Source: Notospermus geniculatus (lineage: Eukaryota > Nemertea > Pilidiophora > Heteronemertea > Lineidae). Taken from it: a stretch of 64,000 bases of DNA. The stretch lies in the NCBI GenBank assembly GCA_002633025.1, contig NMRB01000227.1, positions 92,317 to 156,316 on the forward strand, written 5' to 3'. The notes beneath the pieces are model-generated. The model was not told the DNA's origin. It searched no databases and saw only the letters and a list, made by a program, of their open reading frames with translations. The translations under genes and the position numbers were made by a program. Of this stretch, positions 35,171 to 46,470 are shown one piece after another (position 1 is the first letter of the stretch; every line of letters starts with the position of its first letter).

Positions 35171-36014
35171 CCCATATACATGTACCCCGGGATGGCCCAC
35201 TTTGTTGGACCTTCTCCACGTCCATGGAGTTGATACGGAACTTCGATGATAGGCCTACTGCCCACCAATGGTGAATGCAGCATCTTCACAAGTCATGAAT
35301 TTGAGCACGGTTGATTAAGTAATAGCAAACTTTACAGCAGCACAGTATACTTAGTATCATTGAGCTCACTGATCACAAATGGAGGTACATGTACCGCCTT
35401 TTACCATTTGTCAAGAGGGCAGTATACGTGTCTTGAACATGCGTCTTACCATCGTTCGTTACACGCCCACAGCATACTTTTAAATCAGAAATCCGTGCTG
35501 CATCTGAAACCCGATCGCCTGTAAACTACGTCCGGTATCAAAATTAAATGGCCATATTTGATTTGTTACAATACAATTTTCAACAAAGGGTTATGGCTTA
35601 TAAATTTTCACGCTTCTTTGTAAATATAATCCCGGAAGCCTCGCAGTGATGAAATGATTCAAGGGGCGCGGGTGATTGGACCACTTACCATTTGTGTCTG
35701 GGCTTTCGCGGCCTTGAAATGCATTTGCAATAAAATAACATCGTGATTGGAATATTTTTAAGTTGATGAGGATATTTCGCTTCACTTAGTCATGTTCGAC
35801 GACGACTAGTCTGGTTTCTGGAGGACGAACATGTACATGTATGGAGTGAATTGAGTGCTGATATGGAGTGATATTCCTCGAAGCAATGGGGATCATTACT
35901 GAGACCCGATCTGGGAAAACCAGACACAAGTGTCCCAGGAGGAAATGGTTAATGGTTACAGCAATGGTTACGCAACAAAGGCTGAAATCAATTGTGACCC
36001 GTGACAGCAAAAAT

Positions 36015-36134
36015 AGGGAGGTTTCGCAAGCGTCCGGTTAGGCCATACGACGACGTTTATCTATTATTTGGGTATACCAACACAATAGATAAACGTCGTC
36101 GTAGGGCCTAACCGGGCGCTTGCGAAACCTCCGT
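36015..36134. repeat. Palindromic MITE, family H, A2 only (120 bp)
   Basis: The left arm is AGGGAGGTTTCGCAAGCGTC and the right arm is the complement, ending GCGCTTGCGAAACCTCCGT. The interior arm has AATAGATAAACGTCGTCGTA. AAT flanks both ends, and the A1 site (GCAAAAATGAGTTGG near 26326) holds a single AAT, so A1 is the empty site. A related copy is at 63256-63373. Confidence 0.92.
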
Positions 36135-38232
36135 AATGAGTTGGAATACGCCGGAAAGAAGACCCAAGATACCCAGGCTGCTTTTTCAAATGTTAAGGTG
36201 GTGGCAGACTGGCGCGTACGCGGCGCGTCCTGCAGGCGTTCCTCCATCCGTCGGATGTCGCATTTGAGGAAAGTGTTAATGGCCTTGGTGAACCCGCACA
36301 TTTCAAAAGCTGAAATAACTTCCGTAACAGGTAAACAGTAGCAGATCAATGAACAGCCCTTGTTGATCATTCAGCGACATCCGATGAGTTCCTAGACCGC
36401 CCGCCTCACAAATGAAAATGTAACGCGTGACTTTTCCTGTTCAAAACTATTGTAGGCTATCTTATTGGTCGTCAAGTTCCAAGTAAACCTGGGACCTTAT
36501 GTAAGAACGTCTCATTGGTGGGCTGACCTGTTGAAATCGCCATGTTGGTCATTTCGATGCACAATATTTGGGACCTTGTACTCGAGGGGCGAGTCAGATG
36601 TCCAACCGATTTCAAACCGCAAAGATGTACTGCTCTTAGCACTTTTGTACGTACGGTTGTGTGTAAAATTCCGCAACAAGCGAGGACTCAGTGGTAATGG
36701 TAAATTCAACACCTCGAGTTGGACGAATTTTATGGAATAGCCGACCTTGCCTTGCGTCGATGCTAAAATCTTGCAAATCTCACATCGTGACTGGATCTTC
36801 CTGAACTGTCAAATTCTTCGTCGAGTCGAGGTAGGTCGATCGAAAGACATTAGGCAGTATGAATAGTTTACTGGCAGCTCTTTTGCTTTCTTCCTGATTG
36901 TAGAGATGAGTTTGAAGGTTCTGTACAAAACTGAATCATGAAGTTGCAGATGTCGGTCAGTCAGGCAAGTTGAATATAACGAAGAAAGAAAATTTGAAAT
37001 CGGACGATTTTTCAAAAATTGTGAAAAAAGTGATTTCATAAAATGTCATTTTTCTCTTGATTAATTAAAATAATTTTTTTTTCAAAACACCATGGTTCTG
37101 GGCCCAACATGTTACGACAGATTGGGTGCAAATACCATTGCTGTAGCTCCAATCGTTTTTTTTTTAGATATTTAGGAAAACTTGCTGTCCTTTTACTTTC
37201 CTACAAGAGTGTACATGAACACACAGATTCATAACACGTATTGACTGCATCGACTATCGTGTCGACTTCGTCCTGATGCAGCCATTGATTCAGGGATCAC
37301 ATCTGTATTCCGTCTCCGTTCGGTAGAATTTCGTCCAAGAGTCGTTTCACTGACCAATAACAATAATCAGCCGGTGTAACAACCCTACATGACGAGATAA
37401 AAAGTGATAACTCGGTGTAACATATGTTTATTGCCCACTCGCTAGATAAATCACATTGATATTTCTCGAGCCCGTCGTTACTGCCATTTTCTCCGCCCCT
37501 TTTGGGCTGATGCAGGACACTTTTTTTCCAACGCGAACATGATCTAGTACTAGCCACCCTGCTCTGTACTTTGTGATTTGCGAAACATCACTATTGTCCA
37601 CTCGCAAGCCATTCAACCCACACGAAACGCGGTCTGTCTTCGACACATGCCATTTTCTCCGACACTTTTGGGCAAATGCAGGAGACTTTTTTCCAACCCG
37701 AACATTAAATCTAGTACATGTACAATGTACTTGCCACCCTCTGTACTTTGTGATACATGTTTGGCACGAAATGACGATTCGTACTCCTACATTGTAGCCT
37801 TCATAAATTTCGTCTACGCGCGAGCCGTTGAACCCACACGAAACGCGGACTGTCTTCGACACATGTCGTTATAGATGCATAACTGTCATTAAGGGTCATT
37901 GCAGACTGATACACCCTGTAGTTATCTGAGACAGCGACAAGCTGCAACACGAGAGGGTGTAATTTGCAGGAAGACAAAGCGGGGGTCACGTCGTTAGTCG
38001 TCTGATGGCGTTTACTCTTGTGCAGGAAAAAAATAAATTGCTATGCTATTTTCTGGGGGATACTTTACGATGTATGATTAGACACTGCCGATGAATTGCC
38101 GTTGCAACGCCCGATGTCGAAGAAAATTGCGTCATTGCATTTTGACGTCACTTTTAACCCTACCTTCATACAGTCAACCCAATATACTGGACCTTCCCCC
38201 TCCTAACGTCCAGTAATAGCCAAAGCTAAGCT

Positions 38233-38305
38233 ATGGTAGACAGTGAATGTCTCTGGTTTCTGATAATTCTTGATTTCTCAGTGTTTTCTTTCTTTTCTTT
38301 CGCAG
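38233..38305 (+). CDS. Candidate first exon encoding a signal peptide (A2)
   Basis: The duplicate of 29192-29264. Start context, reading frame, hydrophobic stretch and the GCAG|GTAAGT donor are all kept; the only visible protein change is Glu to Asp. The CRE-like TGACGTCA is at 38143-38150. If real, A1 and A2 would provide two alternative or paralogous first exons. The product is unknown. Confidence 0.25.
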
Positions 38306-38436
38306 GTAAGTCAACTTTCCATGATTCTGAGAACACTATGGTAAGAAGCTTTAACCTTTCTAATAAAGATGGTGGCCTACTAGTTCTCCCACTCAAGGTC
38401 AACCATACCGCATGCTCGTTCCAATTTTCTCAGGAA

Positions 38437-38790
38437 AGGGGGTCCTTTTCGGCAGCACTGTTTGGAAAAAATTCCCGAAAAACACTTCAAATAGGGGTAC
38501 TTTGAATGACTTTTCTCCCGAAAAATTCTTTAAAAGGGGGTCAAAAGGTTCTCTTCCCGAAAAAATAATAAAAAGGGATATGAAAGTCCTATTCTCAATC
38601 CCAGCGATGAGTTATCCCTCCCTTGGTTCCTTCAGTTAGGGGGTCTAATTGCATGAAAAATACCTAAAAAAGGGGTGAAAATATCTTGGTTCCTTCCATT
38701 AAGGGGTCTTATTGGATGAAAAAAGCCCGCAGAAAGGGGTGGAAAATTTCCCTTGGTTCCTTCCATAAGGGGGTCCCTTTCAAACTCAGG
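38437..38790 (+). repeat. Degenerate minisatellite with AAAAGGGG motifs (A2)
   Basis: The counterpart of 29395-29760, with point changes that break the long frame (the first ORF ends after 90 codons here). It is followed by a G-rich stretch around 38817-38832. Confidence 0.8.
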
Positions 38791-38827
38791 AACAAGCATA
38801 TGACCCTAAAATTGAGGAGGGGGGGGG

Positions 38828-39063
38828 CGGGTTTGGGAGCAAATGGAAGGAACTTTGAATCCCATGCACAAACAGATTACAGTGACTGATATTCTGCCCT
38901 GTCTACTATTAGTCAAAGTGACAATACATCCGCCAGCCCTCGCGTATCTTCCTCAACTCAATTACAAACGATGTCAGTGCGACACGTTACAACCGGATCA
39001 TCTTCCGCCCCGAGAATCAAACCTTAAAATCCATTTATTTTAACAAATTGCCTCGATTTAGAA
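38828..39063. other. A2-only block of about 236 bp
   Basis: Lies between the G-run and TACATGGCGGAAGG, which are adjacent in A1 (about 29780-29790). No terminal inverted repeat or coding structure was seen, so this may be a deletion in A1. Confidence 0.7.
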
Positions 39064-39682
39064 TTACATGGCGGAAGGGGGCAGGAAACGGAACGATGTT
39101 GTTAGCTTATCTGACGTCATGCAGTGAATACCGAATGCCAGTCACAGTGCTTCGGGGGTTGATTAACGTGTTGTCTCTAGCTGGCGGGGCGCTACCATTT
39201 GTTTCGGAGTCTCTTTTGCCGTTCTGCCCTCGAATGTTCAGGTAAAAAGATGGATCTCCTCTCAATATCAGGTCGGGGGAGCAGGTTGTACATGTATTAA
39301 AGGAGCACGGTATTGGCTGGCTCTCAAATGCGTTATTTGACTGCCGACGTAGAGGGAGCCACCTAGCGGCAGTAAGACGAACTACAAAAATGCATTACAA
39401 AATGTACGCCGTACTAAATCGGGTCAATTTGCCGACAACTTTGTTGGTCCCTGGGTTGGAGAGTGGCGCCGGCTGTCGTGAAAAAGTGGCAATACCATAC
39501 TCCTTTAAATTCTAAACCCCCACTGTTGACAGTCAAAATTCTCGTCAAATTTTCCAAGCTTACATACGAGCATACATGTATCTTGTATTTAAAGGAAAAA
39601 TACTATTGTGACTCACCTACATGTACTTGTAGTTGTACATGTATGTACTTGTATGCCCTAAATCTGAATCTGAATCCTAAAT

Positions 39683-39773
39683 CTCGGCTCTCGGCTCTTG
39701 GCTCTCTGATCCGTTGGCTCTCGGCTCTTTGGCTCTGGCTCTCTGGTTCTCTGGCTCTTGGCTCTCAGATTAG
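39683..39773 (+). repeat. Simple repeat (GGCTCT)n, A2
   Basis: The counterpart of 31108-31200, with a different arrangement of GGCTCT and TCGGCTCT words. Confidence 0.9.
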
Positions 39774-40124
39774 AGTGTCCGTATTCATGAACAGGCCAAT
39801 GTACAAACTAGCAACCAACTAACCTAACAAGCTTTTATGAATAATATAGGCCCTGCTCATCGGCAGCGGGCATAAATACGCCGTATAAATTTTCGAAGTG
39901 GTTATTTGCACAGCTGTCTTTTTACCAATAAGGGGGTTGCTCAAAAACATGGTTTATTAATCTCGTTCAATTGGGAACGTGTTTTGGTGTTTATGAGACT
40001 CCTGCAGCGAAGAGGCGTATCACAGACCGAACTGGGGATGTTCCTTTGTAAAGGTGACCGTTTCAGGCAACACAAAGGACCCCTCACCGGAAAACTCAGA
40101 TGTACGCTCAGAAATGACAGACGT

Positions 40125-40302
40125 TTGGCTATCACAGCCATTATCCAGTGCATCTTTTTGTTTCCGCCGTTCACAGATAACTTATTCAATGAATAAGGTT
40201 ATCATCTTTCGACGTCAAAGAACTGTGTATAGTATTTCACGATACTAGCCATTGTTGCTATGTCTGCCAGTGTTTTACAAACACAGTCATAAGACTGTTT
40301 CC
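40125..40302. other. A2-only block of about 178 bp
   Basis: Inserted between ACGT and ATGGATGAGCACATCG, which are adjacent in A1 near 31530. It contains AACTTATTCAATGAATAAGG, a small internal inverted repeat. No clear target duplication. Confidence 0.7.
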
Positions 40303-41337
40303 ATGGATGAGCACATCGCATCAAGCCTCCGGTCAATGTCCAACGACTAGCTATCAAAAGAGCTAGCCTATTGTAAGTTCATTAAAGACAAAGGCTCCTC
40401 GGCGCTGCGCTACACGTTAGCCATTGTCGTGATTGTTCTAGCCAAAGAGTTGTAAATGCTGTTATGATCCACACATATCACTGAGTTTTATAGATTATCA
40501 ATGGCCCGCCAGAGAATACAGGGATTTGTGTAAGGCGAGCTATTGATTTTGTGATTCGTATGAAAGGCGCCCGGAGACGCTGTGATGATTGTCTTGTTTT
40601 AGAACAGAAGGCGGTTGGCGATTTCAAAGAAGTTCTGTCGGTAGTCAAGTGCACGACGTGTTGTAACTGAAGTCGTACCTCCGCTGCAATAATGGACACT
40701 TTTGCATTAAGTTCATGGCATGTCCATCAGGCAACTCCTCGATCTATAGCCCCTTTGATCAAGTGTTACATCTGCCAGTGTTTCTGTGTGTCCCTTTATT
40801 GTTTTGGAAACACAGGCAAATAGATCGACACGTTTCTCTGTGTGTGCCCTGTTGTCAAGTCGCAGCTTATTCCGTCAGACAATAGGAAGGGAATACGAAT
40901 ATGAACCCTGGCCTCGAACTGACTCCGTGTAAAAAAGGCTTATGTCTGAGATGAAGTATAGTCTAATCCTTCTATTGTTCGGACAGAGAATAGACCCCTG
41001 ATAATACAACCTACCCACTTGACCGAAATGTAGGCCCTTGTTTTGAACTTGCATGAAGGGACCAAGTTGCACGGTACCCGATGAGTTGCTCGGACGTGTC
41101 ATCTGTCATGTCTGTGAAGGCTTCCAATGCTACTGAAGATGGGAGACGGTGTGATTTTTGTCATTCCGTCGTGTGCCCGTCCGTTGTCTGTTGATAGCGT
41201 ACAATACAAATGAAATGTGGAGTCTTTCAATATTGGCTATGATAACCTTGCAGAAGTGAAGAGGGCGTTTGTTTCCAGAGGCATTATTAGCGACCGCCAT
41301 ATTGTGGAGCGAAATGCATTCTGGGAACCAGTTTGGG

Positions 41338-41636
41338 TTGGTACCACAGATGTCCCTGCTGCCAGTGCGTCTTTTAGCAAATCATGTAAGACCGAGTGAG
41401 TTATGGTGCATCTTGAATCGTAGCTACGAAGAGGAAACGAAAGATGAATTTCAAAGTTTCATATACCGTACACGGTAAAGCTATCGGTCTAACGTCGTAC
41501 ACTAAACGACGTCCTTGCAGCAGGCGGTATTTGTGGTACCAACCATCTCCTGAAATACATTACAATGTACGTCATGAAAATGAAGTCCAATTTCGTATTT
41601 CGTACTTCGTGTTTCGTGATTTTTGCGGAACCTCAT
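41338..41636. repeat. Family F MITE in A2 with its left end replaced
   Basis: Matches the A1 copy from GGTTGGTACCACAGATGTCC to the right tip. The first roughly 90 bases of the A1 copy are replaced by unrelated sequence at about 41230-41337. Confidence 0.8.
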
Positions 41637-43736
41637 TATGAATATTCAAGGCGTTGAGAGTTGCCACCACCATGACCACTACTCTTTCATTTGATGCTCC
41701 AACTCTATACATGTAGTTCGTACATGTAGCTACAGATTGAGCTCGCCCGAGCCAGTTGGGGGTGGGGAAGGGTCGCGATGTCGGCTTCAGTCCACGTGCT
41801 GTGGGTTTTGATAGCGTGAACTGCACGCGTGAGGTCATGCATTGCACGAAATTGAATTCCTAAAGTGTTTGCATGTCATCTTACACTGTATTATGCATCG
41901 TCAATGGTTTTGAGTTCGGTCAAAATAAAAGTCAAGTATTGTTTCCTATAGTTTTGACAATTTTATTCCGCTAATTTTGATTAATACAACCCATGTCAAG
42001 GGTGCAACGGTTTCAAGTGGGTTAATTAGTAGGCATGACCGAATGGTTGGATATCATTTTGTTTAAGTGCGCTCTAAACTTCACGAGAGCACTTGTAAGG
42101 ACTGAGTTCATGGCTTGAACTTGAACTTGCAATGGGGACCCCAGCCCACTGCCTCAATAGGTGTCAGTAGTGGTTAAAACTATTGAAATGAAACTGACAT
42201 CCCGGTCCTGATCAATTTCCCAACAAATGGCGTCCATTGTATAGGACCGGGTTTAGGTGTGCTGCCCTCTATCGAGCTAAGATCCCCATTGATTCAAAAA
42301 ATCACGACTCTGACCCATAGTTCTATCGTTGTTGTTGTCGGTAATTTTAATTGAATTTCCGCAGCGACCGTCCATCCCTCCTTTTGAAACCTATATATTA
42401 ACCACGAGAACATTGTCCATCCCTCTAGTTCAATGCTTTGCCTTTCATCTGTTGCTTCCCTAATGAAGTTAATGTGCAAATGTGAAACTCGAGATGGAAA
42501 GGAGAAAAGACCATTGAATGGCAAGCATTGCCCGTCATTAACTCAAACTCGATTTGCTCTGCCGTTCGTGGACCTGATTGGTCATCAATACCCGGTAATC
42601 CGATTGATTGCCGTATGCCAGTACACATTTTATACGCACCCATCTTGTCTCATGTTGAAGCACAAGGGTCATGAACTTCGAATTCATGGAATGGTGTGAG
42701 AACTGCCTTTAAAACCAGCACGAAGCCAAGGAGGAGTGAAAGTCTGGATTTTGACTTCAGAAGTCATTTATTTGCCTTGCTCAATGATCAACACAGTATA
42801 AACAACAAGGTTACATAACATTCAAACCATTAATAGAATCGAAGAATCCTACAAGATGTGTCACATTTCACATACTATCACAAATCCATACACGTATCAG
42901 TTTCCATCCACACATGGCATTTGGAAGTACATGTACGTTGTAGTCCGTGTACATTCAATTGCGATTTATACGTCTTTTTTGGCTGATCACCCCTTAAATG
43001 AATACCATACAATCAGCTAGGCCTGATACCAAACGATGCGTATATGAAAGTCTACATGAATAATTTCTTGCGTCTTCATGCCATCTCTGACTGTGATTCA
43101 TTCCAATCATAGTCCTCTGAGCACTGTTTTACAACAACCCTTCAAACACACCAAAACTTGATGAAAAATGCAAAAGAAAATCGTCACTTCCCGCGAGAAT
43201 GAAGCGCCTCATGAATCGGTGATGGACCGAAATTAGTGAGTGCATGCGCTACTTCAAACTGTAGACAGCTACTTATGTCCTGTTTTGCAATGCATCGAGA
43301 GTGGTGGAACATTCTACCTGCTACTAGTATTGCGACATATTCGTTCAAGGAATTCATGAATTTTGATAAATTGGAAACTACATGAAGTTTTTTGCGCTTG
43401 TTTGAATTCTGAATCCATTACGCATTTGCGTTGTGCTGTGATCTTTACCATCATGTCCTGAATCTAGCATGAAGCAAGCAAACCACACGCTGGAGTTTCG
43501 TCGCGACGGCGCCATAGACCTCTCCGGGTCTTTTATTCCCATACTTGGGGTCTAATAGGCTCTCGTTAGTTTGGCTGAATAGGAAGACTTCAAGGTGTTC
43601 TGGAAGCAGGAGTGGAAGGGTCAACCGTTCTTTCAATACTATTTGTTCAAATACGATGCCAACACAAAAGTTCACATGCTTCAAATTTCCAAGCGACATG
43701 TATACGACTTCCAAATTTCTCCTCCACTTAAGTGTT

Positions 43737-43925
43737 TGTATTTGATTTTTCCGTCAGGGCCGAAGCCATAGCATTATTGGCCCTTGTAAGTATGGAAGAG
43801 GCTATCTCAAGCTACTCGTGTTCCTCACCTGGATAGGGTCTTCTACTTGCCCTTGCAAAGACAGGGCACCACGGCTTAGTGTTCATTGCGACGGACTGAA
43901 GAACCAGGGATAGTTAGCCCATATA
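43737..43925 (-). repeat. SINE, minus strand, head-truncated (A2)
   Basis: The A2 counterpart of 34979-35170, lacking a 9 base stretch (ACACCATAC) present in A1. Confidence 0.75.
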
Positions 43926-44423
43926 ACCCCGGATGGCCCACTTAGTTGGACCTTCTCCACATCCATGGAGTTGACACGGAACTTCGATGATGGTGAATGC
44001 AGCATCTTTACAAGTCATGAATTTGAGCATGGTTGATTAAGCAATAGCAAACTTTACAGCAGAATGTACTTAGAATCATTGAGCTCACTGATCACAAATG
44101 GAGACCTTTTACCATTTGCCAAGAGGGCAGTATACGTGTCTTGAACATGCGTCTTACCATCGTTCGTTTCACGCCCACAGCATACTTTTAAATCAGAAAT
44201 CCGTGCTGCATCTGAAACCCGATCGCCTGTAAACTACGTCCGGTATCAAAATTAAATGGCCATGTTCAGTAGGTGTTTGATGCATTACACCTGCCAATTA
44301 GTATCATGTTCATTTTCTCACCATAATCCTTCGAAGTGCCACTGTTGATTTTGTCAAGTCACATTTCTTTGATCTTTGGAAGCCTCTTCCCTGGATTCAT
44401 TTTTACCAACATTGAATTGGTGT

Positions 44424-45032
44424 ACCTGGAGAGTCGCCGACAGTTTGAGGCGTCCCCTGGTACTGGTGTACTGGTAGAGCTTGGCTCTGCCTCGGTACAG
44501 GATAACGGTATCCTTGCACCTGGTCAACGAGGCGTCAAACAGATCAGACGCAACTCTGATCAGCTTAGGGAGTCCTTCCCTCGTCCCACCACCGATCGGA
44601 ACAACCTAAAACGATCGGTTAGGGGCTGCCGAACATCTGAGGTCTTCAAGGTCTGCCTCTCCCAAGCAGGCAGCTAGTTCTGCACGTGCATCGCACAACT
44701 TATCTCCGGCGCGATACTTCAAAATGATAGACTGCCGAGTGTCTAAGTACAGAGTGTCCGCCTCGGGCGTCCACCTCGGGAAGATCCGCTGCACTTCCCA
44801 GCTCGCCCTCCTGATGAAGATGCCCGCCTTGGGAAGTTCCACGACTGCACTTCCTAGTTCGTCCTCCTGAATGTGTTAGCCTTTGGAAGTTCCACAGCAC
44901 TTCCCGGCTGAAAACACCACCGGAATACTTGGGGTCTGTCCTAACCCGATGAAGCCAAACGCCACACCACCAACGGAACAGAACCCACCTTCCCCATCTC
45001 ACCTCACTCTGTCCTCGAGTGCGTGATGCCAT
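44424..45032 (-). pseudogene. GC-rich coding-like patch, minus strand, frame-disrupted
   Basis: On the minus strand a frame starting in-phase at 44842 reads ELPKAGIFIRRASWEVQRIF and continues for 78 codons, rich in Asp/Glu/Arg/Leu with few low-complexity runs, ending at 44606. A second open stretch in another frame (about 44424-44600) reads LPKLIRVASDLFDASLTRCK. A 48 bp motif around 44790-44890 occurs twice, once with a stop. GC content is higher than in the surroundings. I do not recognise a family. It could be a decayed gene, a retrotransposon fragment, or chance. Confidence 0.25.
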
Positions 45033-45260
45033 CAGTCATACACTGATCTACCTCACACGGCGTAACAAATTGATCATGGGCACGGGATTAATTGCATCCA
45101 ACCTGGCGAATGGCGCGCTGTCCTCGCAGTGACGAGGTTGCTGCATCGGAGGTTTAGAGCCTGCCGCTTCGATCTGAGTATCAGTTGTGTGATCGGCGGC
45201 AGGGGGTTTCAGTGCCGCGGATATCTCGAATACGCGTGGCGCGATCCACATGGGAGAACC

Positions 45261-45321
45261 ATGGATATAATCGAAAATATCTTCGTACTTGTCTGTGGAT
45301 TATTTCTTCTTGTTAATCAAG
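45261..45321 (+). CDS. Candidate first exon encoding a signal peptide
   Basis: ACCATGG at 45258-45264 is a strong start context. The frame reads MDIIENIFVLVCGLFLLVNQ and then ends in CAAG|GTAGGA, an acceptable 5' splice site in phase 1. The hydrophobic core FVLVCGLFLLV fits a secretory signal. The preceding 200 bases are GC-richer than average, as at many promoters. No second exon was found downstream to 49.5 kb. The product is unknown; this is inference. Confidence 0.3.
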
Positions 45322-46072
45322 GTAGGAATCTTATATCATAGTTGTAAATTTTCTTCTTCAATATTCATCTGCATGTTTTGCACTCTTGGCTGTTTTGATG
45401 TTCTTAACGGAATGGCTTTCTTAACCACTTTGCTTTGGGGTTTCACATGATGACATTTCATACATGTGTACTATCGAAAAAAGAAAGGAGTGGTTGATGA
45501 CAAAAGTACGACGCGTGTACTACTTTCTCTCCTAGTGGACTGTAATTGACATTAAAATGTCAATGTATATCAGGCTTCAATTAAGAAAGACTATGATGTT
45601 CATCTTATCGGAGTTTGGTTTCCAAAGCTATTTTTTTACGTTGACTAACTACAGACATACGTGAGAGAAACTACCATCATGAAAGCAAACACAGTTTGAC
45701 GTCGACCACATTTGATGTACTTGTGGTAACTCGAGTTGCTTGTTACAAGTGACATTGGTTTCGATGCGAAATATTGCATAACACTAGCAGTCAATTAAGT
45801 GTTTCTACATGAGTCACATTGAGTACCTATAAGGATTATTGGGTGGAGAGTAGGAAGGCAAGGGCATTGATGCGGCATGTTCGTAATGGTGTGTTGGTCA
45901 TAAGGGATTCTGAGGGGTCAGTCGTTACCAAGGAGTGCCATCGACGAACGCGTTGACTTGGACGCAGATTGCTGATGAAAATCGTATATCCCAGTACACT
46001 CTTGTCTTAAACTTGGTCTGGGTGATTTCGGTGGTTGAAAATGTAGCCTTGAGGACCACAGAGGACCCCTGA
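45322..46072. other. No gene recognised
   Basis: AT-rich unique DNA downstream of the candidate exon. It could be intron if that exon is real. No acceptor-flanked frame was found. Confidence 0.35.
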
Positions 46073-46470
46073 CAGCCGAATGGTTATCATGTCCGCTCAG
46101 CAAGCGGCAGGTCCCCGGTTCGAATCCTGGGCCATATGAGATTAACCATCCTTGGCTCTTCACAATCGTCGCATGGGACTGTAAGCCGTGGACGTGCCTT
46201 GTACCTTGTTCTGTTCCTAGTGGTTATCACGTTCGCAGGTCCGCGGTTTGAATCCTGGGCCACATGGGATTATCCTTGGTTCTTCAAGTCCGTCGCATGG
46301 GACAGTAAAACGTGGTGCCTTGTACCTTGTTCCTTTGTAAGGGCAGGTAAAAGACTCCATCCAAGTGAGAAACACGAGTTGCTTAAAATGACCTCTTCCA
46401 TACTTACCAGGTCCAATAATGCTTTGGCTTCAGTCCGGATGGAAAATCCAATCCAATACCAATACAAGGT
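46073..46470 (+). repeat. tRNA-derived SINE, dimeric arrangement
   Basis: Two heads in tandem. The first (46073-46215) has AATGGTTATCATGTCCGCTC, an AGCAAGCGG arm and a clean B box GGTTCGAATCC, then a body cut off at CCTTGTTCTGTTCC. The second (46216-46470) has a shortened head (TGGTTATCACGTTCGCAGGT, GGTTTGAATCC), the full body and the 3' part ending AATCCAATACCAATACAAGG. The anticodon loop of the first head has C where tRNAs have T33, and there is no paired acceptor stem, so it is not a tRNA gene. Confidence 0.8.

Larger units (their letters stand above)
25871..35554 (+). repeat. Segmental duplication A, copy 1
   Basis: This 9684 bp segment is repeated head-to-tail at 35555-44263. Both start TATTTGATTTGTTACAATAC and end AATTAAATGGCCAT. 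At the joint the end of A1 runs directly into the start of A2 with no filler. Differences are scattered substitutions, small indels, whole-element insertions (A1-only: 26691-26928, 27264-27822, 30229-30941; A2-only: 36015-36134, 38828-39063, 40125-40302), and 6 bp TACATG indels. It may be a true tandem duplication or two haplotypes placed in series. Confidence 0.97.
35555..44263 (+). repeat. Segmental duplication A, copy 2
   Basis: This 8709 bp tandem partner of A1 is shorter mainly because it lacks the 713, 559 and 238 bp A1-only blocks, and it gains three blocks of its own. After 44263 the sequence becomes unique (GTTCAGTAGGTG). Confidence 0.97.

Noticed and set aside
46100-46137. tRNA gene candidate with B box GGTTCGAATCC
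   Set aside because: No paired acceptor stem, C at the position of the invariant T33, and the same module recurs as the head of several SINE copies.
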